Shown here: positions 6,401-10,563 of the stretch, one piece after another
Layout: each line of letters opens with the position of its first letter
How positions within the stretch are numbered: the stretch's first letter is position 1
NCBI GenBank assembly: GCA_001803705.1
Contig: MHDY01000127.1
Coordinates: 1-10,563 of the forward strand
DNA: 10,563 nucleotides
Direction of reading: 5' to 3'
DNA from: Nitrospirae bacterium GWC2_56_14
GTDB lineage: Bacteria; Nitrospirota; UBA9217
Notes under the pieces: generated by a model
What the model was told of the DNA's origin: nothing
The model's input: the letters and a program-made list of their open reading frames with translations, nothing else
The model's database searches: none
Made by a program: the position numbers and the translations under genes

Positions 6401-9186
6401 CCTATCGCGTTAAGGCGTACAAAACCGCTTCGTGCGGTTGGGAAACGGCATACTCCGATGCCGCCGCGACGACAACGGTTCTTCGCGCCCCGGAGCTGAG
6501 CGTGACGCCGTTCAACACGACCCAGATGAACCTCTCCTGGGTGGATAACTCGCGGTCGGAGACCGGCTTCACCGTCGAACGTTGCCAGGGAGAGTCGTGC
6601 AGCGGGTTCTCCCCCATCGCCTCCCTGTTCGGCACCGGCTATGCGGACGGCGCCGTCTGCTCCGGCGAAACCTACACCTACCGCGTGCAGGCGGTGAGCA
6701 GCGGATTCTCCAACAGTGGCGGCGGATGCTGGCAATGGCGGGTGCCGGTCACTATCTCCAACTTCATCCCCGATCATCCGACGCGGGTAGCTCTTGTTGC
6801 AAACGCTGCCATCAAATCCGACTACAGCGATATCAGGTTCTTCGACGCCACCACCGGCCGCGAGCTTCCCCACTGGCTCGAAGGTGTAGGCTCCTCCTTC
6901 CCGGCAGCATGGGTAAGGACCGGACAGAACAACACGGTCTACATGTATTTCGGCAATCCGAGCGCCACCTCCGCCAGCAACGGCAAGGCGGTCTTCGAAG
7001 TCTTCGACGACTTCAACGACGGCCAGATTGACAGCGCGCTGTGGACGCTACTTTCCGGCAACGGCTCCATTACCGAAAGCGGCAATACCCTCAACTTCTC
7101 CTATACCGGCGCCGCCGCCAACGACTGGTCCGCCAACGCAGGGGAGAGGCAATCGGCGGCGTTGCGGCTGAAGACGCTGCCGGCAGGCGATTTCGTGGCA
7201 GCGGTGAAGCTGAACAGCTACACCGTTCCCACCCTGACCCATGCCGGCATCGCGGTGTACGGTTCCGATACCGATTCCTATCTGTGGGGGAGGTACAGCG
7301 GGCCCTCCCATGACTACGGACTGACCAAGCTGGACGGCGTCCTGATCGGCACCTATTCCACCTCGGCCCTGCCGCAGCTGTTTGCCGTGAAACGGGTGGG
7401 GGGAAGCTATTCATTCCTGTACGGCTCCGACAACAACTACCTGCAGCCACGGGGGAATATCTACAACGACATCCCCTTCAATGGGCTGGTGCTGTTCGGC
7501 AAGGAGTGGGGCACCAACAACCTTTCCTTCGGGCTCGAATATTTCCTTGTCCGGAAGGTGGCGGCCAAGGAACCGAGCGGCTCCCATGACCCGAACGCGA
7601 AGATTCAGGCCACCATCTGCGGCGCGGTCTGGAACGCCCCGTACAGTGATCACATTGCCGTAACGGCACCACAGCCTGCGCCGCCCACGGAGTTGAGTGC
7701 AACCGTCGTTTCACCAACGCGCATCAACCTCTCCTGGAGCCAGACCTCCGATGAAACGGGCTTCCGCATCGAACGTTGCAGCTCCGCAGGGTGCGCCGAT
7801 TTTGCCGAGATCGCCACCGTCGGCGCCGATATCGCCACATTCAGCGACGGCGGCCTGGTGGGTGGCACCAGCTACAGCTACCGCGTCAGGGGCTTCAAAA
7901 CGACCCCGCACTGCAGCTGGTCGAGCGGTTACAGCAACACTGCCACGGCCCTGGCAGCCCTGGCGTCCCCCGGCGGGCTGACGGCGACGCCCGAATCGGG
8001 AAATACGATAACGCTCTCCTGGACCGACACCGCCGTTGCCGAAACCGGCTACCGGATCGAACGGTGCGAGGGGCCGTCGTGCACCGACTTCACCGAAATC
8101 GCCTCCATCGGGCCGAACGTCACCTCCTATCCCGATACCTCCGTGCAGAGCGGCGTTTCCTATACTTATCGGGTCAGGCCTTGGAGCGGCGGCCTGTTCG
8201 AGTCCGGGACCGGATGCTGGGCCAAGAAGTCCCAGGTGTACCTCTCATCGAACTTCCAGCCCAATTACCAGAACAGGGTGACGATCTATTACTCCCCGAC
8301 CCAGACGCCAGGGCTCAATCCTGATTTCAGCGACGTCAGGTTCTTCGACGAAACGGCGAAGAAGGAGATCCCCTACTGGATCGAAAAGATCGTTCCCGGC
8401 GCCAACGGGAGCCAGACGGCGACCGTATGGTACAAATCGGGTCCGACGAACACCATCTACATGTACTTCGGCAACAAGAACGCCGCTTCCGTCAGCAGCG
8501 GCAAAAAGACCTTCGAGGTGTTCGACGATTTCAGTGACGGCGTGCTCGACAACTCCCTCTGGTCGCTTCTCGCGGGTAACGGGAGCATAACGGAAAGCGG
8601 CGGGGAACTCAGGTTCAGCTACAGCGGCGATCAGAACAACGACTGGAATGCAGGAGGGCGGCAGGGAGCAGGGCTGTTGATGTCCGCACTCCCGGCTGGA
8701 GATTTCCTGGCCGAGGTGAAACTGAACGATTACGCCATGACCGACCAGTCGTTCGCCGGCATAAGCGCCTACGGTTCCGACAGCGCCGCGTACCTCCTCG
8801 GGCGGTACAAGGCGTCCACCTACTATTCCTACGGCCTGCAGAAGCAGGACGGGACGACACTGGCCACGGCAAGCACGAACACGGTGCCGCTGTACCTCGG
8901 CATCAAGAAGATCGGCGCCTCCTATTCCTTCTTCCAGAGCGCCGACAACGCCTATTGGAGCGCGGTCGGCGGTTCATACAGCGACGTGCCGCTCAACGGC
9001 ATAGCCCTAGTCGGCAAGGAGGTGGGAAGTTCCGGCGTAACTTTCTCCATGGGGCAGTTCTATGTCCGGAAGGCGGTAGCGGTGGAACCCTCTCCCTCCG
9101 TCAGGGCCGATTACCACACGGCGGTCTCCCTCTGCACCGATGTGTGGGAGGGGCCGTATGGAGAAGCGACGGCGGTGACGCCCTGA
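409..9186 (+). CDS. Giant exported multihaem c-type cytochrome with PKD, FN3, LamG and DUF2341 modules
   Basis: About 2,925 residues from the ATG at 409 (2,954 if the ATG at 322 is used). It begins with a Sec-type signal peptide: a hydrophobic core of residues ~5-21 and probable cleavage after VHA at residue 27. Residues ~31-374 hold nine haem-type motifs, six CxxCH and three CxxxxCH, in the style of the Geobacter CxxxxCH/CxxCH family. Next come two PKD-like domains (nt ~1615-2155; WDFGDGT at 1705 in the first, DWNDGT in the second), six carboxypeptidase-regulatory-like repeats (~2176-3765), and seven FN3 domains (~3760-9183). One FN3 is split by a LamG-like domain and three by DUF2341 plus jelly-roll modules. 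Covalent haem implies a periplasmic or extracellular place. The likely role is electron transfer at the cell surface combined with binding or adhesion, which is inference. No LPxTG, PEP-CTERM or obvious membrane anchor is seen at the C-terminus, which ends in a normal FN3 strand. The frame is open for the full length with no sign of frameshift. It is probably monocistronic: a sigma-54 promoter lies upstream and repeats plus a terminator follow. Confidence 0.9.
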   Translation: MCGSVLRLIPILIVGIAFSLLPHSVHAELDCYECHGTKTPPDYRPLDDSSRNPATGGFRGNHRTHLGPASGPGSCNACHAGSHGTPSTYTPDHSDGKIALGENINNSPHPAGGSYVKGSDTPVFFNQTTVPVLGSCSNVNCHFETETPEWSSPPFVAPADCDKCHSANPTTGSHPGTGGKHAGFACISCHPGAAATFGHATSGRLRVEFSPVPGGRYTGDLNKFLPSQSAGKTYGECTNVYCHSDGTAVATGAVGSRGATFGNRTTPVWGSTGGSTTCTTCHDYPPGYGQAYYVKSSDPYWAAMAGPKANLHILRWHYDEPCSACHYGTTTDGTTITDPARHANGVYDVIPGADIGFRYDYDPSGGSCSAVNCHGWGAHPHTTERWGDYPYQMNLPYPVKTACRTYTFTANESELYMQTNWHWPDLPPVKVTWDFGDGTKAYDTFNVSHRYEQPGNYLVTFTARDRIQHLTYGSNYLTVDNANIKPVTNVVSSVDGMTATLTDLSRDADYNSCGHSGPGTVYIDWNDGTASVTQSIDLTDAPSNTVFRHVYQNAGTYNIVYQVRDNSGDYTYPQIPRLTVQVPSGSTTPLSVFNGHVTDHTTGLGFAGVTVQLANPKVIPSIVATTTTDGAGYYQFTDFPLDITYTVEVAREGYQFTPAAKSAYIWSGNAGQTVTNDFHTSVPDTEPKIHLGGRITDANGNGLLAFISLLKGDVTVRTTETNRDTGLYTFGDVDDDCYIVKPSYNVSDGYLPETREVCFTDNEINFVRTPRSVIAQITGSIQDDAGAGISNVTVSLKNADGKIISTQTTNGTYSFSNSLAGCYTIEPQKLGYTFAPSTRSICGTGGETIIDQHFAGQPTGPLVSIGGQIGVQTGGTVYAGVYLKKDGKVLYQKGIDGTTGAYLFDQVPDGCYTVEPLDERFVFTPTSQEVCGATSSANFTATIRETMNVGGEVYTRDGIPLRYPVTLNIKDSWGNVLASPVTYASTDSNLGKYWTTLRKECVTVEPVAGIFTFTPSVQAVCQATSNVNFKAADTRFLVKGRVTDQAGAPLENVTLYLQDTNGATLRSQQTITGGYYSFGKLGNACYMVVPAAGAYPYSPLSMQVCEENTGVNFTAVTAGSETVATPLSSTAINVTWLDSPDETGYTVQRCTGADCADFSDIATLDADITQYTDASACSETSYTYRTKSFNSAGERFSTPASASTPAPVAPTDLAASAQSENRTMLSWSHAGSDLTGFRIERCGGAECSDFAVVATVGAETRTFFDSGFAPGSYSYRIRAYKDAGCPWESGPTNAISIETSTPALDDFAVTVADSTSSIVSWTDNSVTATGYSLERCTGEGCGNFSEVASLDKDPAALMVLNMDEPAWNGITGEVMDSSGNDRHGTAMNGSSTVAGRFGRAASFDGIDDYLVAGVDGRSLTQWTVEMWIRPEPLNSQKTIFQWGDSTNVDTSNWYLRLMRNSNGTVQWWYPYYIGGTNPYTNTSYSGEVAAPDSEWTHIVLTYNGTRLRTYGNGVLTSTGQVLNLVQSDKALFAMFGAGKGYSTGTRFKGLIDGAVIYRRALSPAEVLARYERGSDLSVCSATSYTYRVKAVNKGLSNSGGGCWSKRAPVTIATFRPDFQTRVVVPFDAAMKPAFDDVRFYDAGSGKELPYWLDSKTDGVTATFWVRTGRSDSIYLYYGNPSATSSSDGRSTFESFDDFRDPIGNTYVERPKWLETIWSYANDNGYQYLTAANGTANFTFGSAYNYIWTLSSKGTELLETGVPLGNDFHAQIRLNSYTVNNQTFAGIALSDTAKAYTFGRYRNDTTAINDIRVEKLDGSAASDLADTTLPAYLAIKKVGSSYSFFQSRDNATWTMVGNPVNDITPTRLSLFGKEITASSSALAISFDDFLIRKYAAEEPAATVGVGEDVGTCSTLGWDHPYSAPVTVTTPTPGAPSGLALTTYDTEIGLAWTRNTTDETGFRIERCQGAGCSNYVQIATVGRGVTSYSDVGLILGASYSYRVKAYKTASCGWETAYSDAAATTTVLRAPELSVTPFNTTQMNLSWVDNSRSETGFTVERCQGESCSGFSPIASLFGTGYADGAVCSGETYTYRVQAVSSGFSNSGGGCWQWRVPVTISNFIPDHPTRVALVANAAIKSDYSDIRFFDATTGRELPHWLEGVGSSFPAAWVRTGQNNTVYMYFGNPSATSASNGKAVFEVFDDFNDGQIDSALWTLLSGNGSITESGNTLNFSYTGAAANDWSANAGERQSAALRLKTLPAGDFVAAVKLNSYTVPTLTHAGIAVYGSDTDSYLWGRYSGPSHDYGLTKLDGVLIGTYSTSALPQLFAVKRVGGSYSFLYGSDNNYLQPRGNIYNDIPFNGLVLFGKEWGTNNLSFGLEYFLVRKVAAKEPSGSHDPNAKIQATICGAVWNAPYSDHIAVTAPQPAPPTELSATVVSPTRINLSWSQTSDETGFRIERCSSAGCADFAEIATVGADIATFSDGGLVGGTSYSYRVRGFKTTPHCSWSSGYSNTATALAALASPGGLTATPESGNTITLSWTDTAVAETGYRIERCEGPSCTDFTEIASIGPNVTSYPDTSVQSGVSYTYRVRPWSGGLFESGTGCWAKKSQVYLSSNFQPNYQNRVTIYYSPTQTPGLNPDFSDVRFFDETAKKEIPYWIEKIVPGANGSQTATVWYKSGPTNTIYMYFGNKNAASVSSGKKTFEVFDDFSDGVLDNSLWSLLAGNGSITESGGELRFSYSGDQNNDWNAGGRQGAGLLMSALPAGDFLAEVKLNDYAMTDQSFAGISAYGSDSAAYLLGRYKASTYYSYGLQKQDGTTLATASTNTVPLYLGIKKIGASYSFFQSADNAYWSAVGGSYSDVPLNGIALVGKEVGSSGVTFSMGQFYVRKAVAVEPSPSVRADYHTAVSLCTDVWEGPYGEATAVTP
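499..1530 (+). other. Nine-site haem-binding region (six CxxCH, three CxxxxCH)
   Basis: Motifs in order with nucleotide positions: CYECH 499, CNACH 631, CSNVNCH 814, CDKCH 889, CISCH 964, CTNVYCH 1117, CTTCH 1240, CSACH 1372 and CSAVNCH 1510. Two of the CxxxxCH motifs are followed 16-35 residues later by a CxxCH, with an xPxW tryptophan between (TPEW, TPVW). That is the repeat style of the family described from Geobacter sulfurreducens. Many further His residues could serve as distal ligands. If the four-residue spacers also bind haem, the protein carries nine haems; if only CxxCH counts, six. Confidence 0.85.
2176..3765 (+). repeat. Six tandem carboxypeptidase-regulatory-like beta repeats
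   Basis: Six units of about 83-95 residues start near 2176, 2470, 2731, 2995, 3247 and 3511. Each has a G-x-[IV]-x-[DT]-x-x-G opening, a central V-x-L strand, a G-x-Y-x-F turn and a closing F-T-P or similar strand, as in carboxypeptidase-regulatory/Cna-B-like sandwiches. Units 2-6 each carry one Cys in a CYxVxP-type strand and one Cys in a following VC/IC strand about 20 residues later. Unit 1 has neither. These are exported, rigid spacer-type folds. The repeats are diverged at DNA level, so they are old duplications. Confidence 0.7.
4030..6195 (+). repeat. Stalk repeat unit 1: FN3, split FN3, LamG-like insert, DUF2341 and jelly-roll
   Basis: This first copy of the large repeat unit holds an intact FN3 (~4030-4317), then an FN3 opened twice. 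A LamG-like domain (4468-5127) sits in its middle. A DUF2341 domain (~5212-5490; key features KRAPVTI, LPYW and YYGNPSA) plus a jelly-roll-like domain (~5491-6110) sits before its last strand, which resumes at the Cys codon at 6139. It is about 680 bp longer than units 2 and 3, an excess matching the LamG insert. A further FN3 (~3760-4026) precedes it. Confidence 0.7.
4468..5127 (+). other. LamG-like (concanavalin A fold) domain inserted in an FN3
   Basis: About 220 residues with LamG/laminin-G landmarks: an early MDSSGNDRHGT segment, FDGIDDYL, the WTVEMWIRP strand, WTHIVLTYNG, GLIDGAVIYRRALSPAEV and a closing RYERG. These domains bind sugars or proteins in other systems. On both sides FN3 sequence continues: an ASLDKD strand before it and SVCSATSYTYRVKA after it, which are adjacent in the uninterrupted FN3 domains of the same protein. 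Confidence 0.75.
6196..7674 (+). repeat. Stalk repeat unit 2: FN3, split FN3, DUF2341 and jelly-roll
   Basis: Holds an intact FN3 (~6199-6480) and a second FN3 (~6484-6729) whose last strand resumes at the Cys codon at 7618 after the insert. The insert opens at the CW codons at 6727, runs through DUF2341 (LPHWLE, TVYMYFGNPSA) and a jelly-roll-like domain (~7000-7590; GNGSITESG, LYG/LFGKE, FLVRK). The first DUF2341 Cys codons of units 1 and 2 (5212 and 6727) are 1,515 nt apart. Confidence 0.7.
7675..9183 (+). repeat. Stalk repeat unit 3: FN3, split FN3, DUF2341 and jelly-roll
   Basis: Holds an intact FN3 (~7678-7950), a split FN3 (~7954-8217, resuming at the Cys codon at 9133), DUF2341 (8215-8510; IPYWIEK, TIYMYFGN) and a jelly-roll-like domain (~8520-9085). 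Its insert starts 1,488 nt after that of unit 2. It is closest to unit 2: both share GNGSITESG, NDW, LPAGDF, VKLN and Y-GSD elements in the same order. The protein ends with the closing FN3 strand of this unit. Confidence 0.7.
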
Positions 9187-9309
9187 CAGGTTGTTGAAAA
9201 GCAGCCATCTCGCCGCCGTCCTCGCAAGCCGCCGTGTGCGGCGTAGCGCTGCTACGCCTCCGTGGGGCTTGCTGCGGGTGCGACGATCTGACTGCTTTTG
9301 AACAACCTG
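9187..9309. repeat. Hairpin repeat (REP/MITE-like) abutting the stop codon
   Basis: The outer inverted repeat pairs 9187-9204 (CAGGTTGTTGAAAAGCAG) with 9292-9309, matching 17 of 18 positions. Inside is a 7-bp pair GCAAGCC/GGCTTGC (9224-9230, 9266-9272), and inside that a perfect 8-bp hairpin GGCGTAGC-GCT-GCTACGCC (9240-9258). The element starts at the base after the giant gene's TGA. It encodes nothing obvious. It could be a non-autonomous mobile repeat, an mRNA 3'-end stabiliser or a weak terminator. No target-site duplication was recognised. Confidence 0.7.
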
Positions 9310-9318
9310 AACTGTAGT

Positions 9319-9467
9319 GATTGAAAAGCGGCCATCGCCGCCGTGGTCCCTTCGGGGGTTCTATGTTCAATGTTCTAGGTTCGAGGTTATAAGGCTTGAA
9401 ACCTTGAACTTTGAACCTTGAACCGCTTCTCAGGGTGCGACGATCTGACTATTTTGAACAACCTGAA
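9319..9467. repeat. Second, rearranged copy of the hairpin repeat
   Basis: The left part (9319-9346) repeats the TTGAAAAGC, GCCATC and GCCGCCGT segments of the first copy. The right part (9433-9467) matches 9276-9311 closely: an identical 18-base GGGTGCGACGATCTGACT followed by TTTTGAACAACCTGAA in both. The middle differs completely: instead of the GC-rich double hairpin it holds a heptad array (9358-9423). The left terminal repeat is decayed. Confidence 0.65.
9358..9423. repeat. Heptad (7-bp period) array with inverted halves
   Basis: From 9358 the sequence steps in 7-bp units GTTCTAT, GTTCAAT, GTTCTAG, GTTCGAG and GTTATAA. After a 2-base gap it continues as CTTGAAA (9395), CTTGAAC (9403), TTTGAAC (9410) and CTTGAAC (9417). 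The second half is the reverse complement type of the first (GTTCAAG versus CTTGAAC), so the array can fold into an imperfect hairpin. Confidence 0.65.
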
Positions 9468-9487
9468 TTTCTTTGTAATCAGAAAGG

Positions 9488-9524
9488 AAAACGCCCCGTT
9501 CCTGGGAAGGAATCGGGGCGTTTT
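9488..9524. terminator. Bidirectional Rho-independent terminator
   Basis: The GC stem CGCCCCG (9492-9498) pairs with CGGGGCG (9514-9520), flanked by AAAA (9488-9491) and a T-run (9521-9525). An inner TTCC/GGAA pairing extends it with one unpaired T. Both strands have a U-tract after the stem. It lies between the convergent giant gene and the hemerythrin gene, and can serve both. Confidence 0.85.
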
Positions 9525-9550
9525 TCGTCATTGCGGTGCGGCGATACGTA

Positions 9551-10099
9551 CTATTCCTGCTCGTACCGTTCGACTATGGTCCGGTAGCGCTCCTCGATTT
9601 CGGCGGGAGCCTGTGCTTCGGCGACCTCGTAGGCTTCCAGGATTCCGGGCCGCATCGTTTCGGGGAGGACCCGCTCCGACAGGGGGTAGAGGATGTTGTC
9701 TTCCTTGGAGATGTGGTCCCGCAGCAGCGCGGCGTATCCCAGCGCATTCTCGGCGATGACCGGATACACGTCGGTACGTCCCGCCTGGGCTTCCTTCACC
9801 GCCGCCTCCATGGTGCGGACGAATTCCCGCCCGTGGTCGTGCTCCATCAGCATGGCTGCAACCGGGCTATTATCCTTCGGCATGCCGTTGTCCACCAGCG
9901 CCTTGAAGAGAACGTCCTCTTCCTTCGCGTGGTGATATCTGTCGGCGTAGTTACGGATAAACTCTATGCCGTCGAGATAAAACTGCCAGTTGCGGTAGTC
10001 GCCGGCGGCGGTTTGCGGCGCATTCTTTTCGAGCAGCCCGATCATCCGCAGGATCAGCTGGTGCTCTTCGACCAGTGCTTTCGTGATGTCAGCTTTCAT
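9551..10099 (-). CDS. Hemerythrin-like HHE-domain protein
   Basis: 182 residues from the ATG at 10099-10097. An upstream TTG at 10102 would add one residue but sits only 2 bases from the ribosome-binding site. The protein is an all-helical hemerythrin-like domain with the usual metal ligands: His13 (EEHQ), His56/57 with Glu61 (YHHAKEED), His87 (EHDH) and His129 with Glu133 (DHISKED). These fit a non-haem di-iron centre that binds O2 or NO, and single-domain cytosolic forms act as sensors, carriers or protection factors. There is no signal peptide or membrane segment. The C-terminal ~45 residues are a Glu-rich helix. Its ATG overlaps the stop of the upstream Fe-S gene by one base, so the two are translated together. 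The substrate role is inferred from the family only. Confidence 0.9.
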   Translation of the reverse strand: MKADITKALVEEHQLILRMIGLLEKNAPQTAAGDYRNWQFYLDGIEFIRNYADRYHHAKEEDVLFKALVDNGMPKDNSPVAAMLMEHDHGREFVRTMEAAVKEAQAGRTDVYPVIAENALGYAALLRDHISKEDNILYPLSERVLPETMRPGILEAYEVAEAQAPAEIEERYRTIVERYEQE

Positions 10100-10563
10100 C
10101 AATTCCTCCGGTTGCCGTCGATGCCGATGATGACCGTCTCAAGAGGAATGTCCCGGCCGCTTTTCTGCACCGCTTCCTTTACCATGACGTCCAAACCCCG
10201 GCAGCACGGCACTTCCATGATGGCGACGGTGACCTTCGGCGTGTCGTTGGTCCGGAAGATGGTCGCCAGCTTTTCCACGTAGCCGTCAGTTTCATCCAGC
10301 TTCGGGCACGCTATGGCCAGCGCCTTCCCCTTCAAGAGGTCCTGGTGCATGCTTCCCATGGCGAACGCCACGCAGTCGGCCGCTACCAGGATCTCTGCAT
10401 TCTGGAAGTAGGGGGCCGTCGGTGGCACCAGGTGCAGCTGCACCGGCCACTGCCGCAGCTCGGAGCGTGCTTTCGTCGTGTTGGTCGTCTCTTCGGTTTC
10501 GGTTCTCTCGATCGTTCTCGCCATGCTGCCCGGGCAGCCGCATCCCATGTTTCCCATGATCAT
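10099..10563 (-). CDS. Fe-S (ferredoxin-type) protein, C-terminal part; 5' end outside the window
   Basis: At least 154 residues, ending with the TGA at 10101-10099. The visible part has a GCGCPGS motif near its start, a polar Thr/Glu-rich linker, then a conserved domain with WPVQLHLV, APYFQNA, AADCVAFA, ACPKLD and VPCCRG. This pattern is familiar from ferredoxin-like proteins of anaerobes whose N-terminus carries two 4Fe-4S clusters, with full lengths well above 154 residues. The Met at the window edge is therefore probably internal and the start lies beyond 10563. The scattered Cys (residues 8, 10, 64, 86, 120 and 121 of the visible part) could bind further metal. Family members often sit near hybrid-cluster protein or nitrosative-stress genes, which fits the hemerythrin partner. 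No cluster-binding CxxCxxC run is visible in this fragment. Confidence 0.8.
   Translation of the reverse strand: MIMGNMGCGCPGSMARTIERTETEETTNTTKARSELRQWPVQLHLVPPTAPYFQNAEILVAADCVAFAMGSMHQDLLKGKALAIACPKLDETDGYVEKLATIFRTNDTPKVTVAIMEVPCCRGLDVMVKEAVQKSGRDIPLETVIIGIDGNRRN
10105..10109 (-). promoter_or_regulatory. Ribosome-binding site of the hemerythrin gene inside the upstream gene
   Basis: GGAGG on the minus strand lies 5 bases before the ATG at 10099 and within the last codons of the Fe-S gene. With the TGATG stop/start overlap, it supports translational coupling and selects ATG over the TTG at 10102. Confidence 0.8.

Noticed and set aside
3840..8100. CxxxxC motifs in FN3 domains as haem sites
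   Set aside because: None is followed by His, and they sit at a fixed place in an FN3 strand, so a disulfide is more likely.
9101..9370. Minus-strand frame of 89 codons over the 3' repeats
   Set aside because: It spans the giant gene's end and a hairpin repeat, is Pro/Arg-rich, and has no support as a gene.
9187..9467. CRISPR array
   Set aside because: There are only two dissimilar copies with palindromic ends and no regular repeat-spacer pattern.
9536..10282. Plus-strand frame of 248 codons opposite the hemerythrin gene
   Set aside because: The opposite strand encodes a clear hemerythrin with all ligands and a ribosome-binding site; this frame runs through the operon junction and shows no domain.

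Overview
The window looks like a chromosomal segment from a Geobacter-like bacterium (Desulfuromonadota). Three things point there. The first is the mixed CxxCH/CxxxxCH haem-binding pattern of the main gene, a family first defined on Geobacter sulfurreducens proteins. The second is a good sigma-54 (-24/-12) promoter. The third is GC-rich coding sequence with few TTA, CTA or TCA codons, set against AT-richer intergenic DNA (about 33% GC at 181-240). No identity below the family level is claimed.

Layout: (1) 1-71, minus strand: possibly the first codons of a divergent gene that runs off the left edge (weak). (2) 72-408: control region with two adjacent dyads (86-122), a sigma-54 promoter (164-178), an AT-rich leader with a perfect 7-bp dyad (218-233), and a GGGGGA ribosome-binding site before the ATG at 409. 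(3) 409-9186, plus strand: one giant gene filling 83% of the window. It encodes an exported protein of about 2,925 residues. Its order is: signal peptide; a nine-site c-type haem region; two PKD-like domains; six carboxypeptidase-regulatory-like beta repeats; then seven fibronectin type III (FN3) domains, three of which are split by inserted DUF2341/jelly-roll modules and one also by a LamG-like domain. The last ~5 kb is a threefold duplication with a period near 1.5 kb. (4) 9187-9467: two related hairpin repeats in tandem, the second carrying a 7-bp-period array in its middle. (5) 9488-9524: a bidirectional terminator between convergent genes. (6) 9551-10563, minus strand: a hemerythrin-like protein translationally coupled to an upstream Fe-S/ferredoxin-type protein that runs off the right edge.

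How it may work together (inference): the giant protein looks like a surface or extracellular electron-transfer protein in which a haem head is joined to a very long beta-sandwich stalk of binding and adhesive folds, made on demand under a sigma-54 activator. The convergent hemerythrin/Fe-S pair looks like a separate unit for O2/NO sensing or protection in an anaerobe. Nothing in the sequence links the two units functionally.

The most unusual points are the domain-inside-domain design of the FN3 stalk (LamG and DUF2341 modules inserted at fixed points of FN3 folds), its 1.5-kb triplication, the strict cysteine pairs in both beta-repeat classes, and the composite hairpin/heptad repeat directly after the stop codon.
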